This document shows positions 22,674 through 32,001 of a stretch of 64,000 nt of DNA, one piece after another. Position 1 is the stretch's first letter; each line of letters starts with the position of its first letter. Both the position numbers and the translations under genes were made by a program. The notes under the pieces are model-generated. The model searched no databases and was not told where the DNA came from. It was given only the letters and a program-made list of their open reading frames with translations. This DNA is from Gryllotalpicola daejeonensis. GTDB lineage: Bacteria > Actinomycetota > Actinomycetes > Actinomycetales > Microbacteriaceae. The stretch lies in NCBI RefSeq assembly GCF_039538145.1, contig NZ_BAABBV010000001.1, positions 1,922,001-1,986,000 on the forward strand. Reading direction: 5' to 3'.

Positions 22674-24446
22674 ATGGAGACCAGCCAGGGCCCGCTTGAC
22701 GAGGTGGTCGCGCGGCTGCGGCGCGCGGGCACCGACCTGACCCAGGTCGAGGTCAAGGCGGCCGCGCAGGGCGTGCCGCGCAGTCTCTGGCCGACGATCA
22801 GCTCGTTCAGCAACCGCGACGGCGGTCTCGTCATCCTCGGGCTGGACGAGGCGAAGGGCTTCGAGCCCGCCCCCGGTTTCGACGCTTCGAAGGTGCGGGA
22901 CGCCGTCGCCGAAGCATTCCGACCGCGCTCGCCCCGCGACATTCCGGGGCCCGTCACGCCGACGCCGAGCGGCGTCATCGACGTCGCCGAGGTCGATGGC
23001 GCGCCGGTCGTCGTCATCGACGTCGAAGAGCTGCCGGCCGACCAGCGCCCCTGCTATGTCACGACCCAGGGCATCGAGAACGGCAGCTACCAGCGCGTCG
23101 CCGACGGTGATCGCGTGATGGGCCGGTACGGCGTCTTCCTGCTGCGAACGGATGCCTCGCAGCCCACCACCGACGTCGAGCCGGTCGAGTCTGCCACGGT
23201 CGACGATCTCGACGGTGAGCTCGTCGACCGCTTCGTCACCCGGCTGCGACGGGTCCGGCCGCGCGCGGTCGCCGGCCTGACGAGCGATCTCGACGTGCTC
23301 ACCCGGATGAAGGTGCTCTCGGGCGACCGCTCCACGCCGACGCTCGCCGGCCTGCTCGCGTTCGGCGCGTACCCCCAGCAGTTCTTCCCCCAGGCGATGA
23401 TCACGTTCAACTCGTATGCGGGCTTGACGAAGGATTCCGTCGTCGGCGATGTGCGGATGCTTGACCGGCGGACTCTGGAGGGGCCGATTCCCGTCATGGT
23501 CGACGACGCCGTGCGCGCCGTGCTCGCGAACCTGCAGCACCGGCGGGTCAGCCGCGGCGCCGGCGCGTTCGACGAGCCGGAGATCCCCATCGACGCGCTG
23601 CGCGAGGCCATCGTCAACGCGGTGACGCACCGCGACTACAGTCCGATGGCACTGGGCGACCAGGTGCGGCTCGAGCTGTACCCCGACCGTCTCGAGATCC
23701 ACAATCCCGGCGGAATCTGGGGCGGCCGCCGCGTGACCGAGCTGTTCGACGGCAATTCGCGCTCGCGAAATGCGCGCCTCGCGACGCTGCTCACCGACAT
23801 TCCGCTGCCGGGAACGGGCGACACCGTCTCTGAGAACGCCGGCAGCGGCATCCCCCGCATGACGGGCTCGCTCGGGCGCGCGGGCCTGGCCGCGCCGCGC
23901 TTCGAAGCCACGCTGACGAGCATGACCGTGGTGCTTGAGCGACATGGTCTGCTGTCGCCCGATGTCGACGAGTGGCTCGCAGACATCGGCGCGGACGGGC
24001 TCGAGCCCGACCAGCAGCGCGTGCTCGCGCTGGTGCATCGCGAGCTCGACGTCGAGGACCAGCTGCTGCGGGCTCTGCTCGGCATCGACTCCCACGACGC
24101 GCAGGACGTGCTGCGCTCGCTCGTCGACGAGGGGTGGCTGCGCTACCCGGCGCGGCCGGGCGAGGCCTATCGCCGCGGGCCGCGACTCCAGCACGAGGAA
24201 GTGCGCGAGGTGGCCCCTGGAGTGTTCAGCTCGCCGCCGCGGGAACCCGCCGTGCGGGGCGCGCTCGACGAGCGCATCGTCGCGGCGATCAGGGACGCCG
24301 GCGAGCTCGGGGTCCAGGACATCGCGGATCGCGCCGGCTCGACGGTCAACGTGGTGCGGCAGCGTCTGCGCGTGCTGATCGATCAGCGCGCCGTCATACC
24401 GACCGCGCCGCCGCAGTCGAAGAACCGCGCGTACCGGCTGGGGTGA
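22674..24446 (+). CDS. AlbA_2 (Schlafen-like) domain protein with RecG-related ATPase module
   Basis: About 590 residues. The N-terminal AlbA_2 domain (about 10-125) shows TQVEVKAAAQGVPRSLWPT and FSNRDGGLVILGLDE. The central GHKL-like ATP-binding module (about 290-400) has LREAIVNAVTHRDYSPM and the glycine block ENAGSGIPRM. The C-terminal 170 residues contain one or two winged-helix-like segments (VQDIADRAGSTVNVVRQRLRVL). Such proteins are treated as DNA-binding regulators, often isolated or in defence islands. ATG 22674 follows GAGG; GTG 22671 is in frame. The palindrome array directly upstream suggests autoregulation. The biological role is unknown. Confidence 0.82.
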   Translation: METSQGPLDEVVARLRRAGTDLTQVEVKAAAQGVPRSLWPTISSFSNRDGGLVILGLDEAKGFEPAPGFDASKVRDAVAEAFRPRSPRDIPGPVTPTPSGVIDVAEVDGAPVVVIDVEELPADQRPCYVTTQGIENGSYQRVADGDRVMGRYGVFLLRTDASQPTTDVEPVESATVDDLDGELVDRFVTRLRRVRPRAVAGLTSDLDVLTRMKVLSGDRSTPTLAGLLAFGAYPQQFFPQAMITFNSYAGLTKDSVVGDVRMLDRRTLEGPIPVMVDDAVRAVLANLQHRRVSRGAGAFDEPEIPIDALREAIVNAVTHRDYSPMALGDQVRLELYPDRLEIHNPGGIWGGRRVTELFDGNSRSRNARLATLLTDIPLPGTGDTVSENAGSGIPRMTGSLGRAGLAAPRFEATLTSMTVVLERHGLLSPDVDEWLADIGADGLEPDQQRVLALVHRELDVEDQLLRALLGIDSHDAQDVLRSLVDEGWLRYPARPGEAYRRGPRLQHEEVREVAPGVFSSPPREPAVRGALDERIVAAIRDAGELGVQDIADRAGSTVNVVRQRLRVLIDQRAVIPTAPPQSKNRAYRLG

Positions 24447-24514
24447 CCGTTTCGGCGATCCAGGAGCCGTCTGCGCAGGCATCCGTATCGGAATCGCGCT
24501 CAGAAACGCGCCGG

Positions 24515-24520
24515 TAGAAT
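24515..24520 (+). promoter_or_regulatory. -10 box of purL, probable leaderless
   Basis: TAGAAT in CCGGTAGAATCGGCAC lies 6 bases before GTG 24527. The same CCGGTAGAATCG context occurs before purS. Confidence 0.55.
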
Positions 24521-24526
24521 CGGCAC

Positions 24527-26944
24527 GTGACTGACGCCACCGAGACCATCCACGTTCCTTCCGCCGGTCTCGACACGACCGCCAACGCGGCCGCGACGCC
24601 CGAGAAGCAGCAGCCCTACGACGTGCTGGGCCTCAAGGCCGACGAGTACGAGCAGATCAAGGCGATCCTCGGCCGCCGGCCCACGAGCGCCGAGCTGGCC
24701 ATGTACTCGGTGATGTGGTCTGAGCACTGCTCCTACAAGTCGAGCAAGAAGTACCTGCGCATCTTCGGCCAGAAGGTCAACGACAACATGCGCAAGAACC
24801 TGATGGTCGGCATGGGCCAGAACGCGGGTGTCGTCGACATCGGCGAGGGCTGGGCCGTCACCTTCAAGGTGGAGTCGCACAACCATCCGTCTTATATCGA
24901 GCCGTTCCAGGGCGCAGCGACGGGCGTCGGCGGCATCGTGCGCGACATCATCTCGATGGGCGCGCGCCCCGTGGCCGTCATGGACCAGCTGCGCTTCGGC
25001 AAGATCGACGACCCGGACACGGCGCGCGTCGTGCACGGCGTCGTCGCCGGCATCTCGCACTACGGCAACTGCCTCGGCCTGCCGAACATCGGCGGCGAGA
25101 CCTACTTCGACCCGGTGTACCAGGGCAACCCGCTCGTCAACGCGCTCGCGGTCGGCGTGCTTCGGCACGAGGACCTGCACCTCGCCAATGCCGAGGGCGT
25201 CGGCAACAAGGTCGTGCTCTTCGGGGCCCGCACCGGCGGCGACGGCATCGGCGGCGCCTCGATCCTGGCATCCGACACGTTCAGCTCCACCGGCCCCACC
25301 AAGCGCCCCGCGGTGCAGGTCGGCGACCCGTTCGCCGAGAAGGTGCTCATCGAGTGCTGCCTCGAGCTCTTCCAGAAGCAGCTCGTCGACGGCATCCAAG
25401 ACCTGGGCGCCGCGGGCATCTCGTGCGCGACCAGCGAGCTCGCCTCCAACGGCGACGGCGGCATGTTCGTCGAGCTCGACTCGGTGCTGCTGCGCGACCC
25501 GTCGCTCACGGCGGAAGAGATCCTGATGAGCGAGTCGCAGGAGCGCATGATGGCCGTCGTGCACCCCGACAAGCTCGAGGCGTTCGACGCGGTGCTGAAG
25601 AAGTGGGACGTCGAGTACAGCGTGCTCGGCGAGGTCACCGACACCGGCCGCCTGGTCATCCAGTGGCGCGGTGAGGAGATCGTCAATGTCGACCCGCGCA
25701 CCGTCGCGATCGACGGCCCCGTCTACGACCGGCCCGTCGCGCGGCCCGAGTGGATCGACGCGCTGCAGGCGGATTCCGCAGCCGGTCTCGCCCGCCCGGA
25801 CACCACGACGGACGACGGCCGCGCCGAGCTGCGCGAGCAGTTCCTGGCGCTCGCCGGCTCGCCGAACCTCGCCGACAAGAGCTGGGTCACCAACCAGTAC
25901 GACTACTACGTCGGCGGCAACACGGCGCTCGCGTTCCCCGAGGACGCCGGCATGATCCGCGTCGACGAGGAATCCGGTCTCGGCTTCTCGATCGCAACGG
26001 ACGCCAACGGCCGCTACTGCCAGCTCGACCCGGCGCAGGGCGCGAAGCTCGCGCTCGCCGAGGCCTACCGCAACGTGGCCGTGTCTGGCGCCGTGCCGAT
26101 GGCCGTCACCGACTGCCTCAACTTCGGCAGCCCCGAGAACCCCGAGGTGATGTGGCAGTTCTCGCAGGCCGTCGAAGGACTGAGTGACGGATGCCTCGAG
26201 CTCGAGATCCCCGTCACGGGTGGCAACGTCTCGTTCTACAACCAGACCGGCACGACGCCGATCTTCCCGACGCCCGTCGTCGGTGTGCTCGGCGTGATCG
26301 ATGACGTTGCGCGCCGCATCCCGTCCGGCTGGCAGGACCCGGGCGAGAACATCTACCTGCTCGGCACCACCGCGCTCGAGCTCGACGGCTCTGCCTGGGC
26401 CGGCACCGTGCACGGCCACCTCGGCGGCCGCCCGCCCGCCGTCGACCTGCAGCGCGAGAAGGCGCTCGCCGAGCTGCTGCACGCCGCCGCCATCAAGGGC
26501 ATCGTCACCTCTGCGCACGACCTCGCCGACGGCGGCCTGGCGCAGTCGCTGGCCGAATCGGTGCTGCGCTTCGGCGTCGGCGCGCGCATCGTGCTCGACG
26601 AGGTGCTCGAGCGTGACGGCATCGACGCCGCGACCGCGCTGTTCTCCGAGTCGACCGCGCGCGTGATCGTCTCGGTGCCGCGCGAGGACGACGTGGAGTT
26701 CCGCGGCCTGTGCGAGGGCCGCGGCTTCCCGGTCGCGCGCGTCGGCGTGACGGATGCCGTGAGCGGAGAGGTTCCGACCCTCGAGGTGCAGGGCCTCTTC
26801 ACCGTCGGCCTCGAAGAGCTCGCCTCTGCGCACCGCTCGACGCTGCCCGAGCACTTCGGGCCCGTGGTGGGCTACACCGAGGGTGCGTTCTACGTCGCCC
26901 CCGAGGAGCGCCCGCAGCGGGCCCCGCGGCACCTGGCTGAGTAG
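24527..26944 (+). CDS. purL: FGAM synthase large subunit PurL
   Basis: 805 residues, the short PurL that needs PurS and PurQ. It makes FGAM from FGAR using ATP and channelled ammonia. Clear blocks are MWSEHCSYKSSKKYLR, ESHNHPSYIEPFQGAATGVG, GGRTG-like FGARTGGDGIGGASILAS, and in the second half VTGGNVSFYNQTG and SAHDLADGGLAQSLAES. GTG 24527 has a -10 box 6 bases upstream. It stands apart from purSQ with its own promoter. The convergent lipoprotein gene ends 3 bases after its stop. Confidence 0.97.
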   Translation: MTDATETIHVPSAGLDTTANAAATPEKQQPYDVLGLKADEYEQIKAILGRRPTSAELAMYSVMWSEHCSYKSSKKYLRIFGQKVNDNMRKNLMVGMGQNAGVVDIGEGWAVTFKVESHNHPSYIEPFQGAATGVGGIVRDIISMGARPVAVMDQLRFGKIDDPDTARVVHGVVAGISHYGNCLGLPNIGGETYFDPVYQGNPLVNALAVGVLRHEDLHLANAEGVGNKVVLFGARTGGDGIGGASILASDTFSSTGPTKRPAVQVGDPFAEKVLIECCLELFQKQLVDGIQDLGAAGISCATSELASNGDGGMFVELDSVLLRDPSLTAEEILMSESQERMMAVVHPDKLEAFDAVLKKWDVEYSVLGEVTDTGRLVIQWRGEEIVNVDPRTVAIDGPVYDRPVARPEWIDALQADSAAGLARPDTTTDDGRAELREQFLALAGSPNLADKSWVTNQYDYYVGGNTALAFPEDAGMIRVDEESGLGFSIATDANGRYCQLDPAQGAKLALAEAYRNVAVSGAVPMAVTDCLNFGSPENPEVMWQFSQAVEGLSDGCLELEIPVTGGNVSFYNQTGTTPIFPTPVVGVLGVIDDVARRIPSGWQDPGENIYLLGTTALELDGSAWAGTVHGHLGGRPPAVDLQREKALAELLHAAAIKGIVTSAHDLADGGLAQSLAESVLRFGVGARIVLDEVLERDGIDAATALFSESTARVIVSVPREDDVEFRGLCEGRGFPVARVGVTDAVSGEVPTLEVQGLFTVGLEELASAHRSTLPEHFGPVVGYTEGAFYVAPEERPQRAPRHLAE

Positions 26945-26947
26945 CTG

Positions 26948-27463
26948 TTAGTCGCAGACGCTGCGCAGGGCGCCGACATCGGACTGCAGAGTCGACTCCT
27001 GACTCTTCAACTTCGCGGCCTGCGCCTGCACCGCGGCCGGGTTCTTGGCGGCGTAGGCGTCTGAGGCGGCCTGGGCCGTCGCCACGAAGGCGGTGTAGTC
27101 GGTCTCGACCTTGTGTGCGACGGGCTGCAGCGCCGGGTCCGTCGCCTTGTCGGCCTGCGCCTGCAGCTGCGTCGCGAAGCTCTGCAGTGCCGGCAGCGCC
27201 CTGCTCGGGTCACCGCCAGAGCTGAGCGTGGTGATCGCGCTCTGCAGCCCGCCGGCGGAGCTCAGCAGCTTCGCCTCAAGGGCCATGCACTGGGTCTTCG
27301 TGCCGATGCCGGGCTTCGGCGTGCCGCTCGCGCTGGCGCTCGGCTGCTCCGCTTTCGCACCTGCCGACTTCGCGGCGCCGGACGAGCAGGCGGCCGCGCC
27401 GAGCACGGTGAGCGCGGCGAGAGTGATGGCGGCGGCGGACTTGGTGAGCGCAGAAGTGTTCAC
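26948..27463 (-). CDS. Putative small lipoprotein
   Basis: 171 residues. The N-terminus is a signal peptide (NTSALTKSAAAITLAALTVL) ending GAAAC, with Cys26 as likely lipid attachment; the lipobox is imperfect because the -3 residue is Ala. A Ser/Ala/Pro linker (EQPSASASGTPKPG) and an alanine- and glutamine-rich helical domain follow, with Cys near both ends (TQCMAL and SVCD) that may pair. No family recognised. GTG 27463 follows GGGAG. It is divergent from purA. Confidence 0.7.
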   Translation of the reverse strand: MNTSALTKSAAAITLAALTVLGAAACSSGAAKSAGAKAEQPSASASGTPKPGIGTKTQCMALEAKLLSSAGGLQSAITTLSSGGDPSRALPALQSFATQLQAQADKATDPALQPVAHKVETDYTAFVATAQAASDAYAAKNPAAVQAQAAKLKSQESTLQSDVGALRSVCD

Positions 27464-27563
27464 GGGTCTCCCTGATACGACGAATGCCGCGGTCGCGGCA
27501 TCGGTCAGGCATCCTTTCATATCGCCCTGTCGCGAACGTCCGTGGGGAAAATAGACGCTTCGA

Positions 27564-27569
27564 TAGGAT
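27564..27569 (+). promoter_or_regulatory. -10 box of purA
   Basis: TAGGAT lies 48 bases before the GTG start; an excellent ribosome site GAGGAGGA is at 27606-27613. Confidence 0.4.
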
Positions 27570-27617
27570 GGGGTGGACCGATAGCGCGGTCCACCGCTCC
27601 AGCATGAGGAGGACCAC

Positions 27618-28904
27618 GTGCCCGGAATCGTGATCGTCGGCGCCCAATGGGGCGACGAGGGCAAGGGCAAGGCGACCGACCTGCTCGGCAGCCGCATCGA
27701 CTACGTCGTCAAGTTCAACGGCGGCAACAACGCCGGTCACACCGTCGTGATCGGCAATGAGAAGTACGCGCTGCACCTGCTTCCGTCGGGGATTCTGACC
27801 GAGGGCGTCGTGCCCGTGATCGGCAACGGCGTTGTCATCGACCCCGAGGTGCTGTTCGAAGAGCTCGATGCGCTGAACGCGCGCGGCCTCGACACCTCGA
27901 AGCTCAAGATCTCGGCGAACGCCCACATCATCGCCTCGTACCACCGCACGCTCGACAAGGTCACCGAGCGCTTCCTCGGGAAGCGGCAGATCGGCACCAC
28001 GGGGCGCGGCATCGGGCCTGCGTATGCCGACAAGATCAACCGCGTCGGCATCCGCGTGCAGGACCTCTTCGACGAGTCGATCCTGAGGCAGAAGGTCGAA
28101 GGGGCGCTCTTCCAGAAGAACCAGCTGCTGGTGAAGGTCTACAACCGCCGCGCGATCACGGTCGACGAGGTCGTCGACGAGCTGCTGTCGTATGCCGAGC
28201 GCCTCGCGCCGATGGTCACCGACACCGGCCTCGAGCTGACCCAGGCGATCGACGCTGGCAAGAACGTGCTGTTCGAGGGCGGCCAGGCGACCATGCTCGA
28301 CGTCGACCATGGCACCTATCCGTTCGTCACCTCGTCGTCGGCGACCGCGGGCGGTGCGGCCACCGGATCGGGCGTCGGGCCGTCGCAGCTGACCCGCATC
28401 ATCGGCATCGCCAAGGCGTACATCACGCGCGTCGGCGCCGGCCCGTTCCCGACCGAGCTGTTCGACGAGTGGGGCGACTTCCTCGTCGAGAACGGCCACG
28501 AGTTCGGCACCACCACGGGCCGCCGCCGCCGCCCGGGCTGGTACGACGCGCCGATCGCGCGCTACGCCTCGCGCGTCAACGGCCTCACCGACCTCGTGCT
28601 GACGAAGCTCGACGTGCTCACCGGGCTCGAGAAGATCCCCGTGTGCGTCGCGTACGACGTGGACGGCGTGCGCTTCGACGAGGTCCCCGTCTCGCAGTCC
28701 GACTTCCACCACGCGAAGCCGATCTACGAGGAGTTCCCGGGCTGGAGCGAAGACATCTCGGGCGCCCGCACCTTCGAGGAGCTGCCGCAGACCGCGCAGG
28801 ACTACGTGCTTGCGATCGAGCGACTCTCGGGCTGCCGTATCTCGGCGATCGGGGTCGGGCCCGAGCGCGACGCGATCATCGTGCGTCACGACCTGATCGG
28901 CTGA
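27618..28904 (+). CDS. purA: Adenylosuccinate synthetase
   Basis: 428 residues, full length. PurA converts IMP and aspartate to adenylosuccinate with GTP, the first AMP branch step. The P-loop-like GAQWGDEGKGKATDLL, NGGNNAGHTVV, GTTGRGIGPAYADK, FEGGQATMLDVDHGTYPFVTSS and GRRRRPGWYD are all present. GTG 27618 lies behind GAGGAGGA. The lactonase gene begins two bases after the stop and may be cotranscribed. Confidence 0.97.
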   Translation: MPGIVIVGAQWGDEGKGKATDLLGSRIDYVVKFNGGNNAGHTVVIGNEKYALHLLPSGILTEGVVPVIGNGVVIDPEVLFEELDALNARGLDTSKLKISANAHIIASYHRTLDKVTERFLGKRQIGTTGRGIGPAYADKINRVGIRVQDLFDESILRQKVEGALFQKNQLLVKVYNRRAITVDEVVDELLSYAERLAPMVTDTGLELTQAIDAGKNVLFEGGQATMLDVDHGTYPFVTSSSATAGGAATGSGVGPSQLTRIIGIAKAYITRVGAGPFPTELFDEWGDFLVENGHEFGTTTGRRRRPGWYDAPIARYASRVNGLTDLVLTKLDVLTGLEKIPVCVAYDVDGVRFDEVPVSQSDFHHAKPIYEEFPGWSEDISGARTFEELPQTAQDYVLAIERLSGCRISAIGVGPERDAIIVRHDLIG

Positions 28905-28906
28905 CG

Positions 28907-29980
28907 GTGGCCGCGTCGGTCTGGCTGGGCGGCTACACCCCCGACATGGACGGCGTCGGCGAAGGCATCCTGCACGCCTCCGTCGAGGCAGACGGCATGC
29001 TGACCGAGGTGAAGCTCGCGGCGGCTACCCCGAGCCCGAGCTTCGTGGCGCAGCATCCGTCTCTGCCTGTGCTCTATGCCGTGGGCGAGAAGGACGCGAC
29101 GTTCCGCGCGTTCTCAATCGGCACGGGCGGCGCGCTCGCGCCGCTCGGCGAGCCGGTCGCGGCAGGCGAGGCCGCCTGCCACATCGCGATCGACCCGGAC
29201 GGGCGCTTCGCGGTGGTCGCGTGCTGGGGCTCCGGCGAGGTGCTCGTGTACGCGCTCGATGCGCAGACGGGCGCGATTTCGGGGCGAACGGATGCCTCGG
29301 CCGCGCTCGACCCGTACGCGGGCGTGCCCGAGACCGAGATGGTCGCGCCGCGCCCCGACTATGCCCCGCGCGTGAGCAGGGCGCACTACACGCAGTTTCT
29401 CGCCGACGGGCGGGTGCTCACGATCGACCTGGGATTCGACCTGGCCCGCGTGTGGCGGTTCGACGCGGCGTCGGGGGCGCTCGAGCTCGACTACCAGGTG
29501 GTCTTCCCCTATGGGGTGGGGCCACGGCACGTCGCTGCCGCCTCTGACGGGCGGCTCTATGTGATCTGCGAGTACGCGGTTTCTGTGTTCGTTCTGGCGC
29601 CGGGGGCCGACGGGCGGTATGCGATCGCGGGGTCGTCGCCGTTGCGGTCGGTGCCGCGCGAGGCGGGGGAGTACGCGGCGCACCTGTCGCTGTCTGACGA
29701 CGAGACGCTGCTGTACGCCACCGTGCGGCGCTCGAATGTCGTGGCGGTGCTCGCCGTGGGCGCGCCGGGCGCGGGCGAGGCGCCGCGGCCCGTCGCCTCG
29801 GTGCCATCGGGCGCCGATTGGCCACGTCACCACTTCGTGCAGGGGTCGCGGCTGTACGTCGCGAACCAGCTCGGCGGCGAGGTGACTGTGTTCGCGCTCG
29901 GCGCCGACGGGGTGCCCGGCGAGATCGTGCAGCGCGTGCCTGCCGGCTCGCCGACCGCGGTGGTGCCGGCTTTCCTGTGA
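28907..29980 (+). CDS. Lactonase-family beta-propeller protein (6-phosphogluconolactonase type)
   Basis: 357 residues. It opens SVWLGGYTPDMDGVGEGI and has repeated propeller strands with PSFVAQHPSLPVLYAVGE, HYTQFLADGRVLTIDLG, GVGPRHVAAASDGRLYV and GADWPRHHFVQGSRLYVANQ, matching the YbhE/Pgl group. Members hydrolyse 6-phosphogluconolactone or related lactones; the exact substrate is open. GTG 28907 almost abuts purA, so it probably shares its transcript. Confidence 0.82.
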   Translation: MAASVWLGGYTPDMDGVGEGILHASVEADGMLTEVKLAAATPSPSFVAQHPSLPVLYAVGEKDATFRAFSIGTGGALAPLGEPVAAGEAACHIAIDPDGRFAVVACWGSGEVLVYALDAQTGAISGRTDASAALDPYAGVPETEMVAPRPDYAPRVSRAHYTQFLADGRVLTIDLGFDLARVWRFDAASGALELDYQVVFPYGVGPRHVAAASDGRLYVICEYAVSVFVLAPGADGRYAIAGSSPLRSVPREAGEYAAHLSLSDDETLLYATVRRSNVVAVLAVGAPGAGEAPRPVASVPSGADWPRHHFVQGSRLYVANQLGGEVTVFALGADGVPGEIVQRVPAGSPTAVVPAFL

Positions 29981-30021
29981 TGGGTGGCGCTGTGCGGCAT
30001 CCGGTCGCCCTGATTTCGCCC

Positions 30022-30027
30022 TAGGGT
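30022..30027 (+). promoter_or_regulatory. -10 box of the chorismate mutase gene, probable leaderless
   Basis: TAGGGT ends 7 bases before ATG 30035. Confidence 0.4.
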
Positions 30028-30034
30028 TTCAGTC

Positions 30035-30373
30035 ATGTGCCCCACCGAACCCGACAGCGCTGAGGCTGCGTGGCAGAAGCTGCTGCGGATCCGTCAGAGC
30101 ATCGACAACATCGACGCCGCCCTGATTCACCTGCTCGCCGAGCGGTTCAAGTTCACGCAGGAGGTCGGCGTTCTGAAGGCCGAGTTCGGCCTGCCTGCCG
30201 CCGACCCCGAGCGCGAGCATCGGCAGATCGCGCGGTTGCGCGAGCTGGCGCTCGAGAGCAACCTCGACCCCGAGTTCGCCGAGAAGTGGTTCAACTTCGT
30301 CGTGAATGAGGTGATTCGTCACCACATTCGCGCGGGCGCCGAGGGTGAAGAGCGGGAGTCGCCTGAGTTGTAG
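30035..30373 (+). CDS. Chorismate mutase, AroQ type
   Basis: 112 residues, an all-helical AroQ domain. LRIRQSIDNIDAALIHLLAERFKFTQ is helix 1 with the active-site arginine, VGVLKAEFGLPAADPERE carries the conserved lysine and the next arginine, and FAEKWFNFVVNEVIRHH is helix 3. It converts chorismate to prephenate for Phe and Tyr synthesis. There is no signal peptide, so it acts in the cytosol. No other aromatic genes are nearby. Confidence 0.88.
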   Translation: MCPTEPDSAEAAWQKLLRIRQSIDNIDAALIHLLAERFKFTQEVGVLKAEFGLPAADPEREHRQIARLRELALESNLDPEFAEKWFNFVVNEVIRHHIRAGAEGEERESPEL

Positions 30374-30516
30374 CGGGCTGGTCTGGTGGCGCGTGCGGCG
30401 CAAGCTGGGCGCACGGATGCCTCGGGCTGTGGGGCTGGGTGTGGAGAAGTTGGCCCTTCCCGCGGACATGTGAATAAGTGTTCTATTATTTCCTAGCGAT
30501 TGTCGGATGCTTGGCG

Positions 30517-30522
30517 TAGTCT
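30517..30522 (+). promoter_or_regulatory. -10 box of the DUF222/HNH gene, probable leaderless
   Basis: TAGTCT ends 6 bases before ATG 30529, in an AT-richer upstream region (TTCTATTATTTCCTAGCG). Confidence 0.45.
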
Positions 30523-30528
30523 TGTTCT

Positions 30529-31875
30529 ATGTCGAAGGTCGGGTCTGCCGCGTGCGGGGCGCTTGCGCGTCTTTCTGCTGTGCTGCCGGTGGATCCTGCG
30601 GTTTTGACGGATGGGCAGTTGGTGCGGCTGGCGGAGGATCTTGCCGCGGTGCACCGACACCTGGATGCGATGGAGCTGGCGGTGGCCGGGGAGGTGCAGC
30701 ACCGCTCGGACCCCGAGGCGCCGGACTCCCTGGCGCGCCGGTTGGGGTTCAAGACCGCCGCCGGGGCGATCCAGGGTCTGACGAAGTCCTCGGGCAAGGA
30801 AGCTCAGAAGCTCGTCGCCCAGGCGACCGAGTTGAAGAAGCTGCCGGCCGTGGAGGCCGCGGTTCTGGACGGGCGCATCGGCCGGGAGGCGGCCGCGGCG
30901 ATCAGTGGGGAGTTGCAGAAGGCCGCCGGGAAGGATCTCGGCCGCGCCGACGCCGTTCAGGTGGCCCTGGTCGAGGCGGAGCTCGTCGAGCTGGCCACCA
31001 CGGCCGGTGCCGACGAGGTGAAAGCACGAGCCGCCGAGAAGGCCGCACTGCTCGATATCACGGCCGTGGAGGATCAGGCGCAGAAGGCGATGGCGCAGCG
31101 GTACTTCTCCATCGGCCCGACCGTCGACGGCGCTGCGAAGGTGTCCGGTCTGCTTCCGGCTGGGCATGCGGCCGTCGCACGGGGGCTGTTCGACGCGTTC
31201 ATCAACCCGAAGGGGAGGAAGACCGTCACCTTCGCCCCCGCCGACGAGGTCACGCCTGAGGACTCGCGCACGGCGGGGCAGAAGCGGGCGGACCTGTTCC
31301 GGGATATCTGCGCCTCCCAGGCCCGCTCGGCTGAGGTGCCGGAGATGGGCGGGGACCACCCCACCGTGTGGATCTCCACCACGGTGAAGGAGCTTCATTC
31401 GGGTGAGGGGTTGGCGTTCTACGCCGGCACCCCCGAACCCGTCCCCGTCTCAGAGGCCGAGCAGGCCGCCTGCACCGGCGGGATCCAGACGGTGATCTTC
31501 GGCGACGACGGGCAGGTGCTGCGCCTCGGGCGCAGCGTGCGCGGGTTCACGAGGCGCCAGCGGCGCGCGATCGCCCTGCGGGACGGCGGCACCTGTGTGA
31601 TCCCGGGGTGCAGTGTCCCGGCGCAGTGGTGCGAGGTCCACCACGTCATCAGCTACAAAGACGGCGGCAACACCGACCTCGACAACGGGGTGCTCCTGTG
31701 CTGGTTCCACCACCACGAAATCGACTCCGGGCCCTGGCAGATCCGCATGACGGGCGGAACCCCAGAAGTGCGCTACGCCCACGGCGGCCGGGTCATCGAC
31801 TGGGCACCCGCAGGCAACGGCACAGCCGCACGACTCAGAGCACAAGCCGGCGCGCAAGAACCACCCGGCCCGTAG
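30529..31875 (+). CDS. DUF222 / 13E12-repeat HNH endonuclease-like protein
   Basis: 448 residues. The N-terminal two thirds is the helical DUF222 (13E12) region (LVRLAEDLAAVHRHLDAMEL, ARRLGFKTAAGAIQGLT, RYFSIGPTVDGAAKVSGLLP). The C-terminus has an HNH motif, CVIPGCSVPAQWCEVHH, then NTDLDNGVLLCWFHHH. This family exists in many copies in actinobacteria and may be mobile or group-I-like selfish DNA; its biological role is unknown. ATG 30529 is supported by the -10 box. Sequence quality looks intact. Confidence 0.88.
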   Translation: MSKVGSAACGALARLSAVLPVDPAVLTDGQLVRLAEDLAAVHRHLDAMELAVAGEVQHRSDPEAPDSLARRLGFKTAAGAIQGLTKSSGKEAQKLVAQATELKKLPAVEAAVLDGRIGREAAAAISGELQKAAGKDLGRADAVQVALVEAELVELATTAGADEVKARAAEKAALLDITAVEDQAQKAMAQRYFSIGPTVDGAAKVSGLLPAGHAAVARGLFDAFINPKGRKTVTFAPADEVTPEDSRTAGQKRADLFRDICASQARSAEVPEMGGDHPTVWISTTVKELHSGEGLAFYAGTPEPVPVSEAEQAACTGGIQTVIFGDDGQVLRLGRSVRGFTRRQRRAIALRDGGTCVIPGCSVPAQWCEVHHVISYKDGGNTDLDNGVLLCWFHHHEIDSGPWQIRMTGGTPEVRYAHGGRVIDWAPAGNGTAARLRAQAGAQEPPGP

Positions 31876-32001
31876 GCCGATTCTGAGCGGTCTCGTAGCG
31901 CGCCGGCCTGGGCGAGAGCGCGAGGAGAATTGCCTGGCATCCGCGCCGACTCAAACCGCATGCTTCATCCGTCCGCGTGGCGTTACGCGCTGCGGCGCTG
32001 T

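Noticed and set aside
24500..26932. 810-codon reading frame on the minus strand opposite purL
   Set aside because: It is a GC-driven shadow of purL: composition is Arg/Ala/His/Glu-rich, it has no family motif, and the plus strand encodes a complete conserved enzyme.
30529..31875. Group II intron or homing element around the HNH protein
   Set aside because: No reverse transcriptase, intron secondary structure or interrupted host gene is visible; the DUF222/HNH gene has its own promoter.
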